Positions 46,721-57,392 of a stretch of 64,000 bases of DNA are shown piece by piece (position 1 is the stretch's first letter; the number at the start of each line of letters is the position of its first letter). This stretch comes from Papio anubis. Its lineage: Eukaryota; Chordata; Mammalia; Primates; Cercopithecidae. The translations under genes were made by a program, and so were the position numbers. The stretch is from assembly GCF_008728515.1 (NCBI RefSeq), contig NC_044985.1, positions 78,778,155 through 78,842,154 of the forward strand, given 5' to 3'. The notes beneath the pieces were generated by a model that saw only the letters and a program-made list of their open reading frames with translations, was not told the origin of the DNA and did no database searches.

Positions 46721-49700
46721 AAGAGAATTTTGTGAAGTTTACTATTTAATGAAAAATTAGAACAGAATCAGGAACCTTAATCAGAGACACAGTCTTTCAC
46801 AGTAAATGTAAAAGCAGCTATTAAAATTATCCAATAATGACTTATCTCATCGTGACATTAATTGAGGGGAAGACCACAGCATAACCGACCTACTCCTACA
46901 CCAAACTACCACAAATCCTTTTGGAATTAATAGCAGTCATAACCCTTGTCATAGGTGAAAATGCAGCACTCTTAAGAGAACAGTAACATAACAATTGTAA
47001 TGGTCTGTAATTTATACCATGATTTGTAAAATGCAGGCATTTTGTGATGGTTTCCATGGCTACATGCATAGAGAGAAGAGTGAAATTACAGATGAAAATA
47101 AGCTATGACTGAACTGTAAAAAGTATAAAGAGTGACTCTCAGAATGAGGGGGAAATGTTTTAAAAAGTGAAGTGTTACGATTGAAGCCACATAATAAAAC
47201 ATGTGATTGTTATTACAACTTGACAGTGTTGTGATTAACAGGGAAATACTATCAGATAAAGTAAAAAGAAATGAGTTACTTAATGCAAGTGAAAGATAAG
47301 TCTACAATTCATAGAAAGCAATCAGAGCTAGATACTCAGCAGCACTCCCAGGTGGAAAGGCAAGCTTCCCTCCTTTCAAGATTCCACCAAAGCACCCAGA
47401 TTCTGATATCACTGTTCCTCTCAACTGTTCTGAAGACTTAATTCTGCAAGTGACAGCCCCATCACATTCTGTGGTGATTACTATAAACTTGGGAGAATTA
47501 AAGATTAATTCCACAGGGTCAGTTTTCCAGGATTTATTTCCATCTCATACCATCTTCACTCTAAGAAGCTTAGGCTTCAGTGCTGCCTGAATTCTTATGC
47601 TGCATAAAATAAAGATTTGAAAGATGAAATAAAAATATGCATATTAATCTAAATCAATTAAAACTTTTTAGGAGTTTTTGCTAGTTTTAATATATTAGTA
47701 CTAGAACAAATTTAGCAATAGATGACAATCACCATATTAAATAAGCAGCTATGAAAGAAAATTTAGAATAAGAACAGAAAATGGACAAGATAACTTTCAT
47801 TTATTGTTACATGATTGATATGCAGTTATTTAAAATTTGACTCCTCATCACAAAACTCTAACCCCTAAATAGAATTTATCTTACCATACAAATAATTGAG
47901 ACTATGACAAGAGAATCTAACTACATTACCAATATATGAAATGAAGAAGGTGGGAGGGAAGAGATGCTGATCTAAGTAACTTTGAAAACGGGTATAGTCT
48001 ATTAAGATGAGAGCCAAAAGGAACTGCAATTAAGCATTAAACTCGAGGTGATAAAGCTGTTTCTCATGTAAATGTTAACAATTCTAATACTTCTGTACAT
48101 GCATACTGGAATTCAACATGTAAGTATATGGACGGTGAATGGTGAGAGCCATTTTCTCACTACTAGAGTGGGAATTTATAGATAAGCAAGTGAAGGAGGC
48201 CAGAATGATCCATGTGGTAATGGATTCCAGTTGGAGACATCAATAAGACCCATGTCTAAATTTATATGGATACAGATGGTTTATACATATATATAAAATA
48301 TTTTATTATATATAATAAAAATATATATATTTATATATGTAAAGATGTGTGTACATACATGGGCTAGTACACAAACATTTCTTGCTTTGGTCAACTGACA
48401 GTACCTAAAAGAAATAATACACCAGTAACACTGAGCACCTCTAGTACATTACCCAAATCTTGGTTTCCATTATCACTGTCCAACAAAAGGAACTAGGACT
48501 TCTTAGAGAAATGGCTGATTCCAGGACTGAGATTAAAAAAATATATAAAATGAGCATGGAGCAACTTATAGTGCCAGAAAGTAAGAAAGTGCTCAACAAA
48601 CAAGCAAACAAACAAAAATACTACCAGATTGAGAGGGTATGTCAAAGGGGCACAGAACCCATTGAAACAGCTCCCAGGAAACAAAGCTGAAATAACTGAA
48701 GCAAGAAAAAAAATTATAAGGTAGTACTGGATTATATAGCCTAAAGTATAAAATATATATCCATTAGTGCATACTAACATAAATAAATGAATTATTGAAT
48801 AAATAAATAAATGAGGGAGAGAAGCTAAAGTTTCCATACATAATAATTTCAAATATCTAAATATTTCATTCTTAAGGAAGATATTACTTCTTAAGTGTAG
48901 ATTGTGCATAGTAATTTTCTTCCAAAGAGTACATAGTTTGGAAAGGGTATAGAGAGTAGGGGAGGGAAGAATAAGCTCTACAATGGAGAAACCTGAAAAA
49001 CATTACTTCCTCAGATGACTAAAGTCAATGTAAGCAGTGCTAAGTCATGTTGGTGGTATGTACCCTGGATATGATGTGATTAAAATGTCACTTTACATTT
49101 GTGATCTTCCTCCCCAAAACTCATAACCCCAGACTAATTATAAGAAAAACATCAGGTAAATTCCAGTACAGGGACATCCTAACATGTCATCAAAAACAAG
49201 TAAAATCTAAAAAACTGTCACAACCAAGAGGGGCCTAAAGGGATGTGGCAACTAAATACAATGTGGTAACCTAATGGGACCGAAACAGACAGGAAAAAAA
49301 AAAAAAATTAGGTTAAAAACTAATAAAAACTGAATAAACTAGAGACTTCAGTTAATAATAAGGTATCCACATTTGCTTATTAATTGATAACAAATGTATT
49401 TTACTAATGTAAAATGTTAATAAGGAAAACTGTGGGTGAGCATATATAGAAATCTTCAGTACTATCTTCTCAATTTTTCTGTAAATGTAAAACTGTTCTA
49501 AAAAGTAAAGTCTGTTTAAAAAGTGGTCACCATAAATATCTCAAAATATAATCATTTTTAAGAAATACTCCACAGCATTATTTTAAATCCTAAAAATGAT
49601 CATAAAATGCATTCAAATATCTTTAATCCATGACACTAAAAATAATAGTATTTTATAACACTACACATTGAATTTAGATCTTCAATATTCTAATTAATTT

Positions 49701-49839
49701 TTTTAATTCACTGAAGAAAAAACTCTAAGTTATGCAATGACGATGGAATGGTTTTTTTACTTAGACTCAACTTGCAGCTATGACTTTCTATCAAAGCCAT
49801 CATCAAAATCAATTTATGTATTGTCATGATCACACTATA
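46721..49839. other. Non-coding sequence with AT simple repeat, no gene
   Basis: 3.1 kb without a recognisable element apart from a TATA-rich tract (about 48285-48340) and a (A)13 run near 49293. The antisense 138-codon frame (48493-48909) is hydrophobic but lies over A-rich and AAAT-rich DNA, which read in reverse yields Phe, Leu and Tyr by composition, so I do not call it. Confidence 0.5.
48285..48340. repeat. AT-rich simple repeat
   Basis: Runs of TA and TATATAAAA units. Confidence 0.85.
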
Positions 49840-50075
49840 GTGTTTAAGAATGAGACTCTGAAACTGCAGTAAGTTGGCACTCTGATTGCACTACTTAATA
49901 CATTAATGATCTTGGCCAAATAATTTAATTCATATGTGCTTCAGCTTTTCGGCATATAAGGTTACACTCACTGCATGAAATTGATGTGATGATTAAATGA
50001 GTTAATATACATACATCACTTAAAACAATGTCTAGCATATAGCAAATGCTCAATATGTATTAGTATTTTATTTTA
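49840..50075 (+). mobile_element. MIR
   Basis: The order gtgtttaagaatgagactct, ggccaaataatttaattcat, gatgattaaatgagttaata and gtctagcatatagcaaatgc is a nearly full-length MIR. Confidence 0.88.
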
Positions 50076-50092
50076 TTACCAAATCTTCTAAC

Positions 50093-50217
50093 ACACTAGA
50101 ATTTAAGCTCCATGAACTTTATGAACTCAGCTTTTTGTCTGTTAGTGTCACTGATAGTTCACATGCCTGGAATCATGCCTGGCATATGGAAGGTGTTCAA
50201 TAAGTATTTGCTGAATT
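50093..50217 (+). mobile_element. L2 3' end
   Basis: Starts cactagaatttaagctccat, then atcatgcctggcatatggaa and gtgttcaataagtatttgct. Directly follows the MIR. Confidence 0.75.
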
Positions 50218-50350
50218 ATCATCGCAGATCCAAATCCATATACCAAGGTACTCAATTGCATAAAAAAAAAATTAGGCAGAGCAGTTTAGCTGTAAAGTTT
50301 CTGAAAAAAAAAAATTCTGCTGCAGTGGGTATATAGTCAAGAAGTTAAAA

Positions 50351-50710
50351 CAGATAGTCCCAATTCTGCCAGTTTTTCCTCAGAGCCTCTGCAAATCGCT
50401 GTTGATAAATGGTTAGCCTTACATTTTTGTGGGAGAAACTTCTAATTAAGGAAGTAAAATCAAGCCCTTCTTTTATTCTACTTTCCTCCCTTCAAATTCA
50501 CCAAAACTACCAAAAATGGAAAAAAAAAAAAAAAAAAACCGGAACTCCCTCCGTCTTCAACAAAACAAAAGTAATGGCTGTTTACTCCAAACAACAACTC
50601 AGTGATGGCGATTAAAAAAAAAAAAAAAAAAAAAAACCACACACACACTGGGAGGAGCGGACTAAAATCAGGGAGAGGCTCTGAGGGAAAAACTAGCTTA
50701 ACTGAGACTG
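50351..50710. repeat. Segment bounded by a long inverted repeat, unclassified
   Basis: The core arms are agtttttcctcagagcctct (50371-50390) and, as reverse complement, 50674-50694; they agree except for one extra C. Similarity continues outward, giving imperfect arms of about 40 nt that begin CAG on the left (50351) and end CTG on the right (50710). TTAA lies just outside on both sides (50345-50348 and 50711-50714). The inside holds two A-runs (50520-50538 and 50614-50636) and a short CA run. The layout fits a small non-autonomous DNA transposon, but I do not recognise it. The 68-codon frame inside depends on an A-run and is not a gene. Confidence 0.5.
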
Positions 50711-51139
50711 TTAAACTTCTTGAGTGTTTCTAACAGTGAGTTGGGGATGGCAAAATTTAGCCCCCCTTCCCGTTTTTTATCAACAACCTTCAATTTACAT
50801 CACATTAAAAAAAAGTTTCTTTGCTTACTTTCCTTCCTTTTTCCAAGTCATTTGACAACAAAACTTTTAGTATAACAATTCTGGGGCTTCTGCTGCCTTA
50901 AAATGCAAAGTATATCTGTCAAATCCTATTGCAAATGATATTAAATTTGACATTTCACTCAAGGGACCCAGATGTTACCAACAATGACATGTTAAAATGA
51001 GGCAGGTGATCAACACCTTAAAAACTGTTACATGACTCTTAAATTCCTCGTATCCTTCCAGGTTACAGCAGGCTAAAAAAAAATAGTAAAGAAGCTCTAA
51101 CCTACAAGCTAATAGAGGGTGAATGGAATTATAAAATAA
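50711..51139. other. Non-coding sequence, nothing identified
   Basis: A C-rich patch (tagccccccttcccg) lies near 50759-50773. No element recognised. Confidence 0.5.
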
Positions 51140-51512
51140 AAAAAAAATCAGATTAATCAAAAAGAAAACAAAAGAAAGAACACGAGATGAACAGACAAAA
51201 TAGCAAGATAGCTAATACAAACTCAAATATATGCAGCTTATAAAAGATATATATTAAATATAAGAACACAGAAAGGTTGAAAGTAAGAGAAAAGAAAATG
51301 ATACACCACGCAAACACTAAGCAAATGATAGCTAGTATTTCTATATTAATGTCAAACAAAATGGACTTTTATGCAGGTGGGACTCTTAGAGACAAAGAAG
51401 AACATAACATAATGATAAAGTTGTCAAACCACCAGGAATAAAAACAGCTCTATATTTGTGTGCATTGTCAACATAAAGAAAATATAGAGACAAGAATCTC
51501 TAAGTAAGACAT

Positions 51513-51987
51513 GTTTTGTTTGTGGGTAATATATAAGAACAACTGCAATCCGGGATGTATATACAGACCAGGTGATCTCTAGTATGTCTGGAGGACAAGG
51601 GAAAAGTTAGAGTTTATTGAGGATAGAGGGGCTTACATCAGTTGTTTTGAAAGCGAGTTTTTTGGTGCTGGCAGCATTTTAAAAGAGCTGGCAAGCTCAG
51701 ATTAGCAGGTGCCAGTAGTTGTTAGACAGAATTTGTAATCTTGGAGTTATGATTAGGCCCTTTTAGTTAGGAATTGGGCTTGGGAGACAGTTTTCAAGAC
51801 AGGCAAGTGTTCTTGTATGAGTGACTAGCTGTTCTTGTGCTGCCAGCTGCTATTTGGAAAGATTTCTTGTGATAGTTTCTGTTATCAGGCAAATCATCCA
51901 TAAGATCCCTCCTTTCATGGCCTTTCCTGGCTCCATTTACCAGAGTTTGACACAAATGACTCTATTTTGAATCTTACAACTGTCACA
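51513..51987 (-). mobile_element. Solo LTR, antisense, inserted in L1M
   Basis: On the minus strand it starts about TGTGACAGTTG, has AATAAA (plus TTTATT at about 51613-51618) and ends about CAAAACA. It separates two adjoining parts of the L1M ORF2, which is independent evidence for an insertion. The exact ends and duplication are not certain, and I cannot name the family. Confidence 0.6.
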
Positions 51988-52230
51988 ATACCTTATTATC
52001 TGAAAGTTTATGAAGCTAATATTATTGAAAATACAGGAGAAACAGCAATTATATTAGGAGGTCTTAATTCATTTATCTCAGAAACTGCTAGAACTAGCAG
52101 ACAAAAAATCAGGTGAAAGGTATAAAATTTTAACAACACAATTTGTAACATTGACTATAGAACACTATGTAACACAGAAGAATACACATTATTTTCTGGT
52201 ACTCACAGAACATTTACAAAACTTGACATT

Positions 52231-52585
52231 CATGTCTTTTTCGGGGACATAGATGAAGCTGGAAACCATCATTCTCAGCAAACTATGACAAGAACAGAAA
52301 ACCAAACACCACCTGTTCTCACTCGTAAGTGGGAGTTGAACAATGAGAACACATGGACACAGGAAGGGGAACATCACACACCAGAACCCGTTAGGGGTTG
52401 GGAGGCTAGGGGAGGGATAACATTAGGAGAAATACCTAATGTAGGTGACGGGTTGATGGGTGCAGCAAACTGTCATGGAACGTGTATACCTATGTAACAA
52501 AACTGCACATTCTGCACATGTACTCCAGAACTTAAAGTATAATTTTAAAAAATCAAACCTGAAAAAAAAATAAAAATAAAAAAAC
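52231..52585 (+). mobile_element. L1PA-type 3' end, inserted in L1M
   Basis: Starts at catgtctttttcggggacat in the ORF2 C-terminal end, continues through agtgggagttgaacaatgag and the 3' UTR, and ends in an A-rich tail. Flanked by the target duplication cttgacatt (52222-52230 and 52586-52594). Young-looking compared with its host L1M. Confidence 0.92.
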
Positions 52586-52740
52586 CTTGACATTATGCTG
52601 GCCATGAAAGAAGTTTTGACAAAACTCAAGGATGGGAAACACACTCTGCATGTTAATACCAAAACTTGACAAGGGCATAGGAAGAAAGAAGAATTACAGG
52701 ATACTCTCTCTCATAACAAGTTTGAATCAGTTTCACACTG

Positions 52741-53799
52741 TCTCCACGTATTTTGAAGGATAGACCAGGAATTTCCCTTCTACACGACATGGAAGTCTGA
52801 ACACTGTTGAGGCTTGCTACTTTACATCTAAGCCACTAGCTTTTCAATTATAGCCTGTGTCTCCTTTATAGGCTGTGTTCCAACCTTTTGGATTACTGCT
52901 TTTTCTCTTTGTTCTCCACTCCCATCCCTAGCTTTCTGCATTCCAGAATATCTTTCTCTCTCTGTTTGCTCTCTTGTCCCTAACCTTGTGAATGTGGATG
53001 CCTTACATTCAGTGAAGGTCCAGAATGCTTCAGTGGGATTTTTCTCATTTCTTCTCTCTCACTTTCAGCCTTTTATGTAGCTGAAATTCTGGAAAGTCTC
53101 ATGTGGATTTCCTTCAGCTCTCTTGACATGCCTCCAGTCTGGCAGTCTAAAGTTCCTTGGATACATTTCTCTTTACATTTCTACATGTTCCCACCATCAG
53201 AAGGAAACTGAGATTTCAGAGAAGCTCTGCATGGCTGAGAACAGACAGCTCTCCTACTTTTTTCCCAGTCTTTGGCATACTACCCCCAAGACTGAGAGGA
53301 TCATGTTGCAGTTAGAAGGCAGGTGCAGATTAGGTCTGTGTCTAGACCTCCTCATAGTTCTAATCTGTCATGCAGCCCATACGTGGTTATTACAAATCTT
53401 TTAAAATTTTTCTGGTTTCTCTTTAACCCTCTCCAAGGCAGATTTCTTCTTCAACTATCATTCCACCTGGAATGAGAGCAGTGTAGATCTCTTCTCCCCT
53501 GCATAGTTCCTACCATTTTCTGGAATTCTATTCAGTCAGGTTTCTTCTCTTTCCAACTCTCTAACAGATTTTTTGAATGATATTATAGTTTATCTGGCTT
53601 GTTCAGTTCTTAGGCTTAGAGTAACAGAACCTTAAGATTTTTAACAACTCAACCAGAAGTAGAAGCAACCCTCATATTCTCTTTTTATTTCAGTTTAAAC
53701 TATTTTCAAATTTTCACTTGATTTCTTCTTTGAACCACTTAGTATCCAGAATTATATAATTTAATTTCCAAAATTAAGTGGATTGTCTACTATTAAAAT
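52741..53799. other. Pyrimidine-rich non-coding block, unidentified
   Basis: About 1 kb of CT-rich sequence within A-rich L1M surroundings. The last ~90 nt (gatttcttctttgaaccact...) look like antisense L1M. The rest has no recognisable element. A 93-codon frame (53123-53404) begins in mid-block and shows no domain. Confidence 0.45.
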
Positions 53800-55085
53800 A
53801 TACAGAATATGCATGAATTTCAAGAAGTTGGATGCAAGAAGAGTTGAAGAGAAACACAGATAAAAACAGAATTTAATAAAATAGAAGAAAAACACAGTCA
53901 AGAAAATGAAAAGCCAAAAGTTGGTTCTCTGAAAGGACTAACGAGTTTGATAAACATCTAGTAAAATTTTAAAAAGAGAAAAAGCAGGAATATCAGGAAT
54001 GAGCAAAAAGGTATTATTTAAGAGCCAAAGGAAAAAAAAAAACAGCAAAGAGACCGTAATAAAGCATTTGAAGGACTGTGCCAAACGATAGAAAACCTAG
54101 ATGAATTGGACAAATTTTGGAATAACAAAACCTGCCAAAACTGACAGAAGAAAAAATGTTTAAATTGAGTAGTCTTTTATTTATTAAGAGAAATAAGTCC
54201 TTAATTAATTCTTCCAAAAAATATTTCCCAATGATTTCAGTGGATAATTTTTTTATTATTATTATACTTTAAGTTCTAGGGTACATGTACACAACATGCA
54301 GGTTTGTTACATATGCATACATGTGCCATGTTGGTGTGCTGCACCCATTAATTCGTCATTTACATTAGGTATATCTCCTAATGCTATCCCTCCCCCCTCC
54401 CCCCATCCCACGACAGACCCTGTTGTGAGATGTTCCCCTTCCTGTGTCCAAGTGTTCTCATTGTTCATTTCCCACCTATGAGTGAAAACATGCAGTGTTT
54501 GGTTTTCTGTCTTTGCAATAGTTTGCTGAGAATGATGGTTTCCAGCTTCATCCATGTCCCCACGAAGGACATGAACTCATCCTTCTTTATGGCTGTATAG
54601 TATTCCATGGTGTATATGTGCCACATTTTCTTAATCCAGTCTATCATTGATGGACATTTGGGTTGGTTCCAAGTGTTTGATATTGTGAATAGTGCCACAA
54701 TAAACATACGTGTGCATGTGTCTTTATAGCAGCACGATTTATAATCCTTTGGCCATATACCCAGTAATGGGATGGCTGGGTCAAATGGTATTTCCAGTTC
54801 TAGATCCTTGAGAGATCACCACTGTCTTCCACAATGGTTGAACTAGTTTACAGTCCCACCAACAGTGTATCAGTGGAGAATTTTTTAAATGACTGAAAGA
54901 AAAATAGCAATTGAATATAAAGTCTTCCAAAGAATGAAAAAGAAAACAAATATTAGAAAGTAGTTCTATGAAGCCAGTATAACTGGTATTCAAACCTGAA
55001 AAATGCATTAGAAGAAAGAAGAATTATAGGACAATCTCTCTCATCAATATAAGTGAAAAAAATTTAAACATCGTATTAACAAATA
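53800..55085 (+). mobile_element. Old L1M ORF2 region, second stretch, interrupted
   Basis: Landmarks in order: gccaaaagttggttctctga (53912), ggacaaattttggaataaca, aattcttccaaaaaat (54209), then after the inserted L1 tail gaatgaaaaagaaaacaaat, gaagccagtataactggtat and gaattataggacaatctctc (55019). They match the middle of old L1 ORF2 through the start of the RT core. Not coding. Confidence 0.7.
54254..54869 (-). mobile_element. L1PA-type 3' end, antisense, inserted in L1M
   Basis: Tail (T-rich with ATT units), 3' UTR (actttaagttctagggtaca) and the last part of ORF2, stopping at cagtcccaccaacagtgta. A 17-nt target duplication flanks it: tcagtggataatttttt at 54237-54253 and tcagtggagaatttttt at 54870-54886, with one mismatch. 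The C-terminal ORF2 piece still reads KKMWHIYTMEYYTAIKKDEF antisense. Confidence 0.95.
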
Positions 55086-56966
55086 AGAAACTATGAACCC
55101 CAAGGTCATGGTCTCAGGACATTGTCAGCCAGACATACAACACTTCTCTCTTAACCCAAGGTGGAGATCACATGATTCTTCATTGAAAAAAGCACAAAAA
55201 ATTTTTAGAAGATCTTAATATTTCCAAACAAAAAGGCTGGCTTAATAATATAATTATACAGTAAAATCCATCAGCAGATAAGCTCTGCTATGCCAAAACT
55301 TCCATAGAGTTTTTATATATAACTTTTAAATTTAAATGAACAAGAAAAGAATCATCAGATAGAGGAGGAAAAAACCATTAAAAAGTAGAGAAAAAAACAA
55401 ATCAAGAGAAATAAGAGAGAACAGAAAATGAAGTGATCAGAGCAAAACTTGTTAAGGAGCTACAATTAATATACTTGAGGAAATAACAGAATGCTGTGTA
55501 TGAAACAATAATATGCTATACAAAAAGGAGAAATAGTAAAGAATTTGAATGCTAAAAATATGGCAATTAAAATTTAAAAATTAATAGGAAGTTTGGAAAA
55601 GTCAGAAAAATAACAATATAAGACAAAAATTTAAAAGAAAAAGAAAATCAGAAATTTAAAGTATTAACACGGAAAGCTCAATATCTAATTAACAATATTT
55701 ATAATAAATTACTAATAAGTTGTTATTCAATAAGACAAAGAGTAGAAAGCAGGGAATTATGTCGGGAAACAATGGGAAAAAAATCTCCTAGATAAATTGC
55801 TCAGTATAATAAAGGAAAAGTTTTTAAAATCTAGAGCAAGGCTTATAACCATGGAAATGCAGAGCACAAAGGATAAAGGAAAAATATTGAGCAATTAGAC
55901 AAAACAACTTAGCTCTCTTTTACTCCTGCTTAGAAAATCTACTGGAGGATGTGCTTCAAAAAAAATGAATATGTAAATGATTAAAAAAGAAACATACGGG
56001 ATCCTGTATATGTAGATGAGGGAGGAGCCCTAGAGTGATAAACACCGACCTAGGCCTTGGAAACAAACAGCTGGTCCAAACATTAGGCTATTTGTGGATG
56101 GGAAAAGGAAATCAATCATGTGATACATTTGGCCTTGTAGAAAATAATAGTAAAGGATTACAGATCTCTGCGTTGATTTGAGAATAATTTTAAAAATAAA
56201 TGACAAGGTTAGGCAACTGTTAATTCTTAAAAAACTAAAAGTTGTATAAGAAAGTAAATTTAATTATAATGTGCTACTTGACTAAACTATGAACAATATG
56301 TTACTAGTTGTCATACTATATACTCTAATTCAGGATTCTAATACAGCAGTTTTTGGAGGGGAAAAGCAATTAGGCAGATGAGATAGTCAAGAACTATGAT
56401 GTGAGAATTAAATGTTCCTGAATCATAGCCACCAGTCAATACATAATGTCTGAAACACAGAAATAAATAAATAGCAACGGTGCAGGTTGGGTTCCCTGGC
56501 AACTCAACTTTAATTAACTTGTAGCTTATTAAAGAGTGTTTTTGGGCTCCAATTTATGGATAGGAAGGAGAGGAACCACATTTGAGCAAAAGGAAAAATT
56601 AAGCAGCAATACAATTTCAATCTAATGCCTCAGCTAACTCTGCTCTGAAGATGAGATGTGCACTCACAGCAGTTTGGAGTAGCAGGTTCTTTGGAACAGT
56701 CCTAAGGATTAGGAAGAGAATAAGGCCTTTATGCCTCTCTCCACTGCTGCAGATTACACAGTGCTTGTGGGCTAACCAGGGAAGAAGGCAATATATCCTG
56801 ATATTAGTGGAGATAACTTTTAAATGAGGCAATTTCTGGAAAACAGTGGTGACTGAGGACTGTCTGCCAGTGACACACCCAGCATGTGGGTAATAAGTCC
56901 TGCAATAACGAAGGGGCAGTCTGCACAACACATCGCAGTAGCCACCCCAGCAGTATAAGTGTATTA
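55086..56966. other. A-rich non-coding sequence, possibly old L1/HAL1
   Basis: The A-rich strand bias at 55340-55980 and phrases such as aaaatctactggaggatgtg suggest an old L1 or HAL1 body, but I cannot follow landmarks with confidence. An antisense 104-codon frame (56617-56931) has no support. Confidence 0.35.
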
Positions 56967-57392
56967 CAGGCAGACCTCACTTAATTACACTTCACTTTGT
57001 TGGGCTTTGCAGATATTGCAATTTTTTTACACATTTAAAGTTTGAGGCAACTTTTTCAAGCAAGTCTATAGGTGCCATTTTCCAACAGCATGGACTCACT
57101 TCTTATCTCTGTGTCACATTTAGGAAATTCTCACAATATTTCAAACTTTTTCATTATTATTACTATATCTGTTGTAGTAATCTTTGATCAGTGATCTTTG
57201 ATGTTACTATTGCAATTGTTCTGGGGTGACACAAACCACACCCATATAAGACAGCCAATGTAATCAGTAAATGTTGTGTGTGTTTTGACTGCTCCACCAA
57301 CCAGACATTTCCCCATCTCTTTTTCTCTTCTCAAACCACCCTATTTCCTGAGAAACAACTGTATTGACATTAGGCTAATTAATAATCCTAAA

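Larger units (their letters stand above)
51140..52740 (+). mobile_element. Old L1M ORF2 region, interrupted by two insertions
   Basis: Diverged but ordered L1 ORF2 landmarks: endonuclease region (taagaacacagaaaggttga, gcaaacactaagcaaatgat, at 51260-51330), then the following part after 52020 (gctagaactagcagacaaaa, agaatacacattattttctg) and after 52594 (atgctggccatgaaagaagt). The pieces join up if an LTR (51513-51987) and an L1 tail (52231-52585) are removed. At 52650-52720 it jumps to an RT-region phrase (gaagaaagaagaattacagg), so it is rearranged or deleted beyond that point. Confidence 0.65.

Noticed and set aside
48493..48909. 138-codon hydrophobic antisense frame, transmembrane-like
   Set aside because: The plus strand is A-rich, so its reverse codes for Phe, Leu, Tyr and Ile by composition. 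No motif, start context or neighbour supports it.
53123..53404. 93-codon frame as processed pseudogene
   Set aside because: No recognisable protein, no A tail and no target duplication around the block.
56617..56931. 104-codon antisense frame near Tigger1
   Set aside because: No similarity to transposase or any domain; it lies outside the element.
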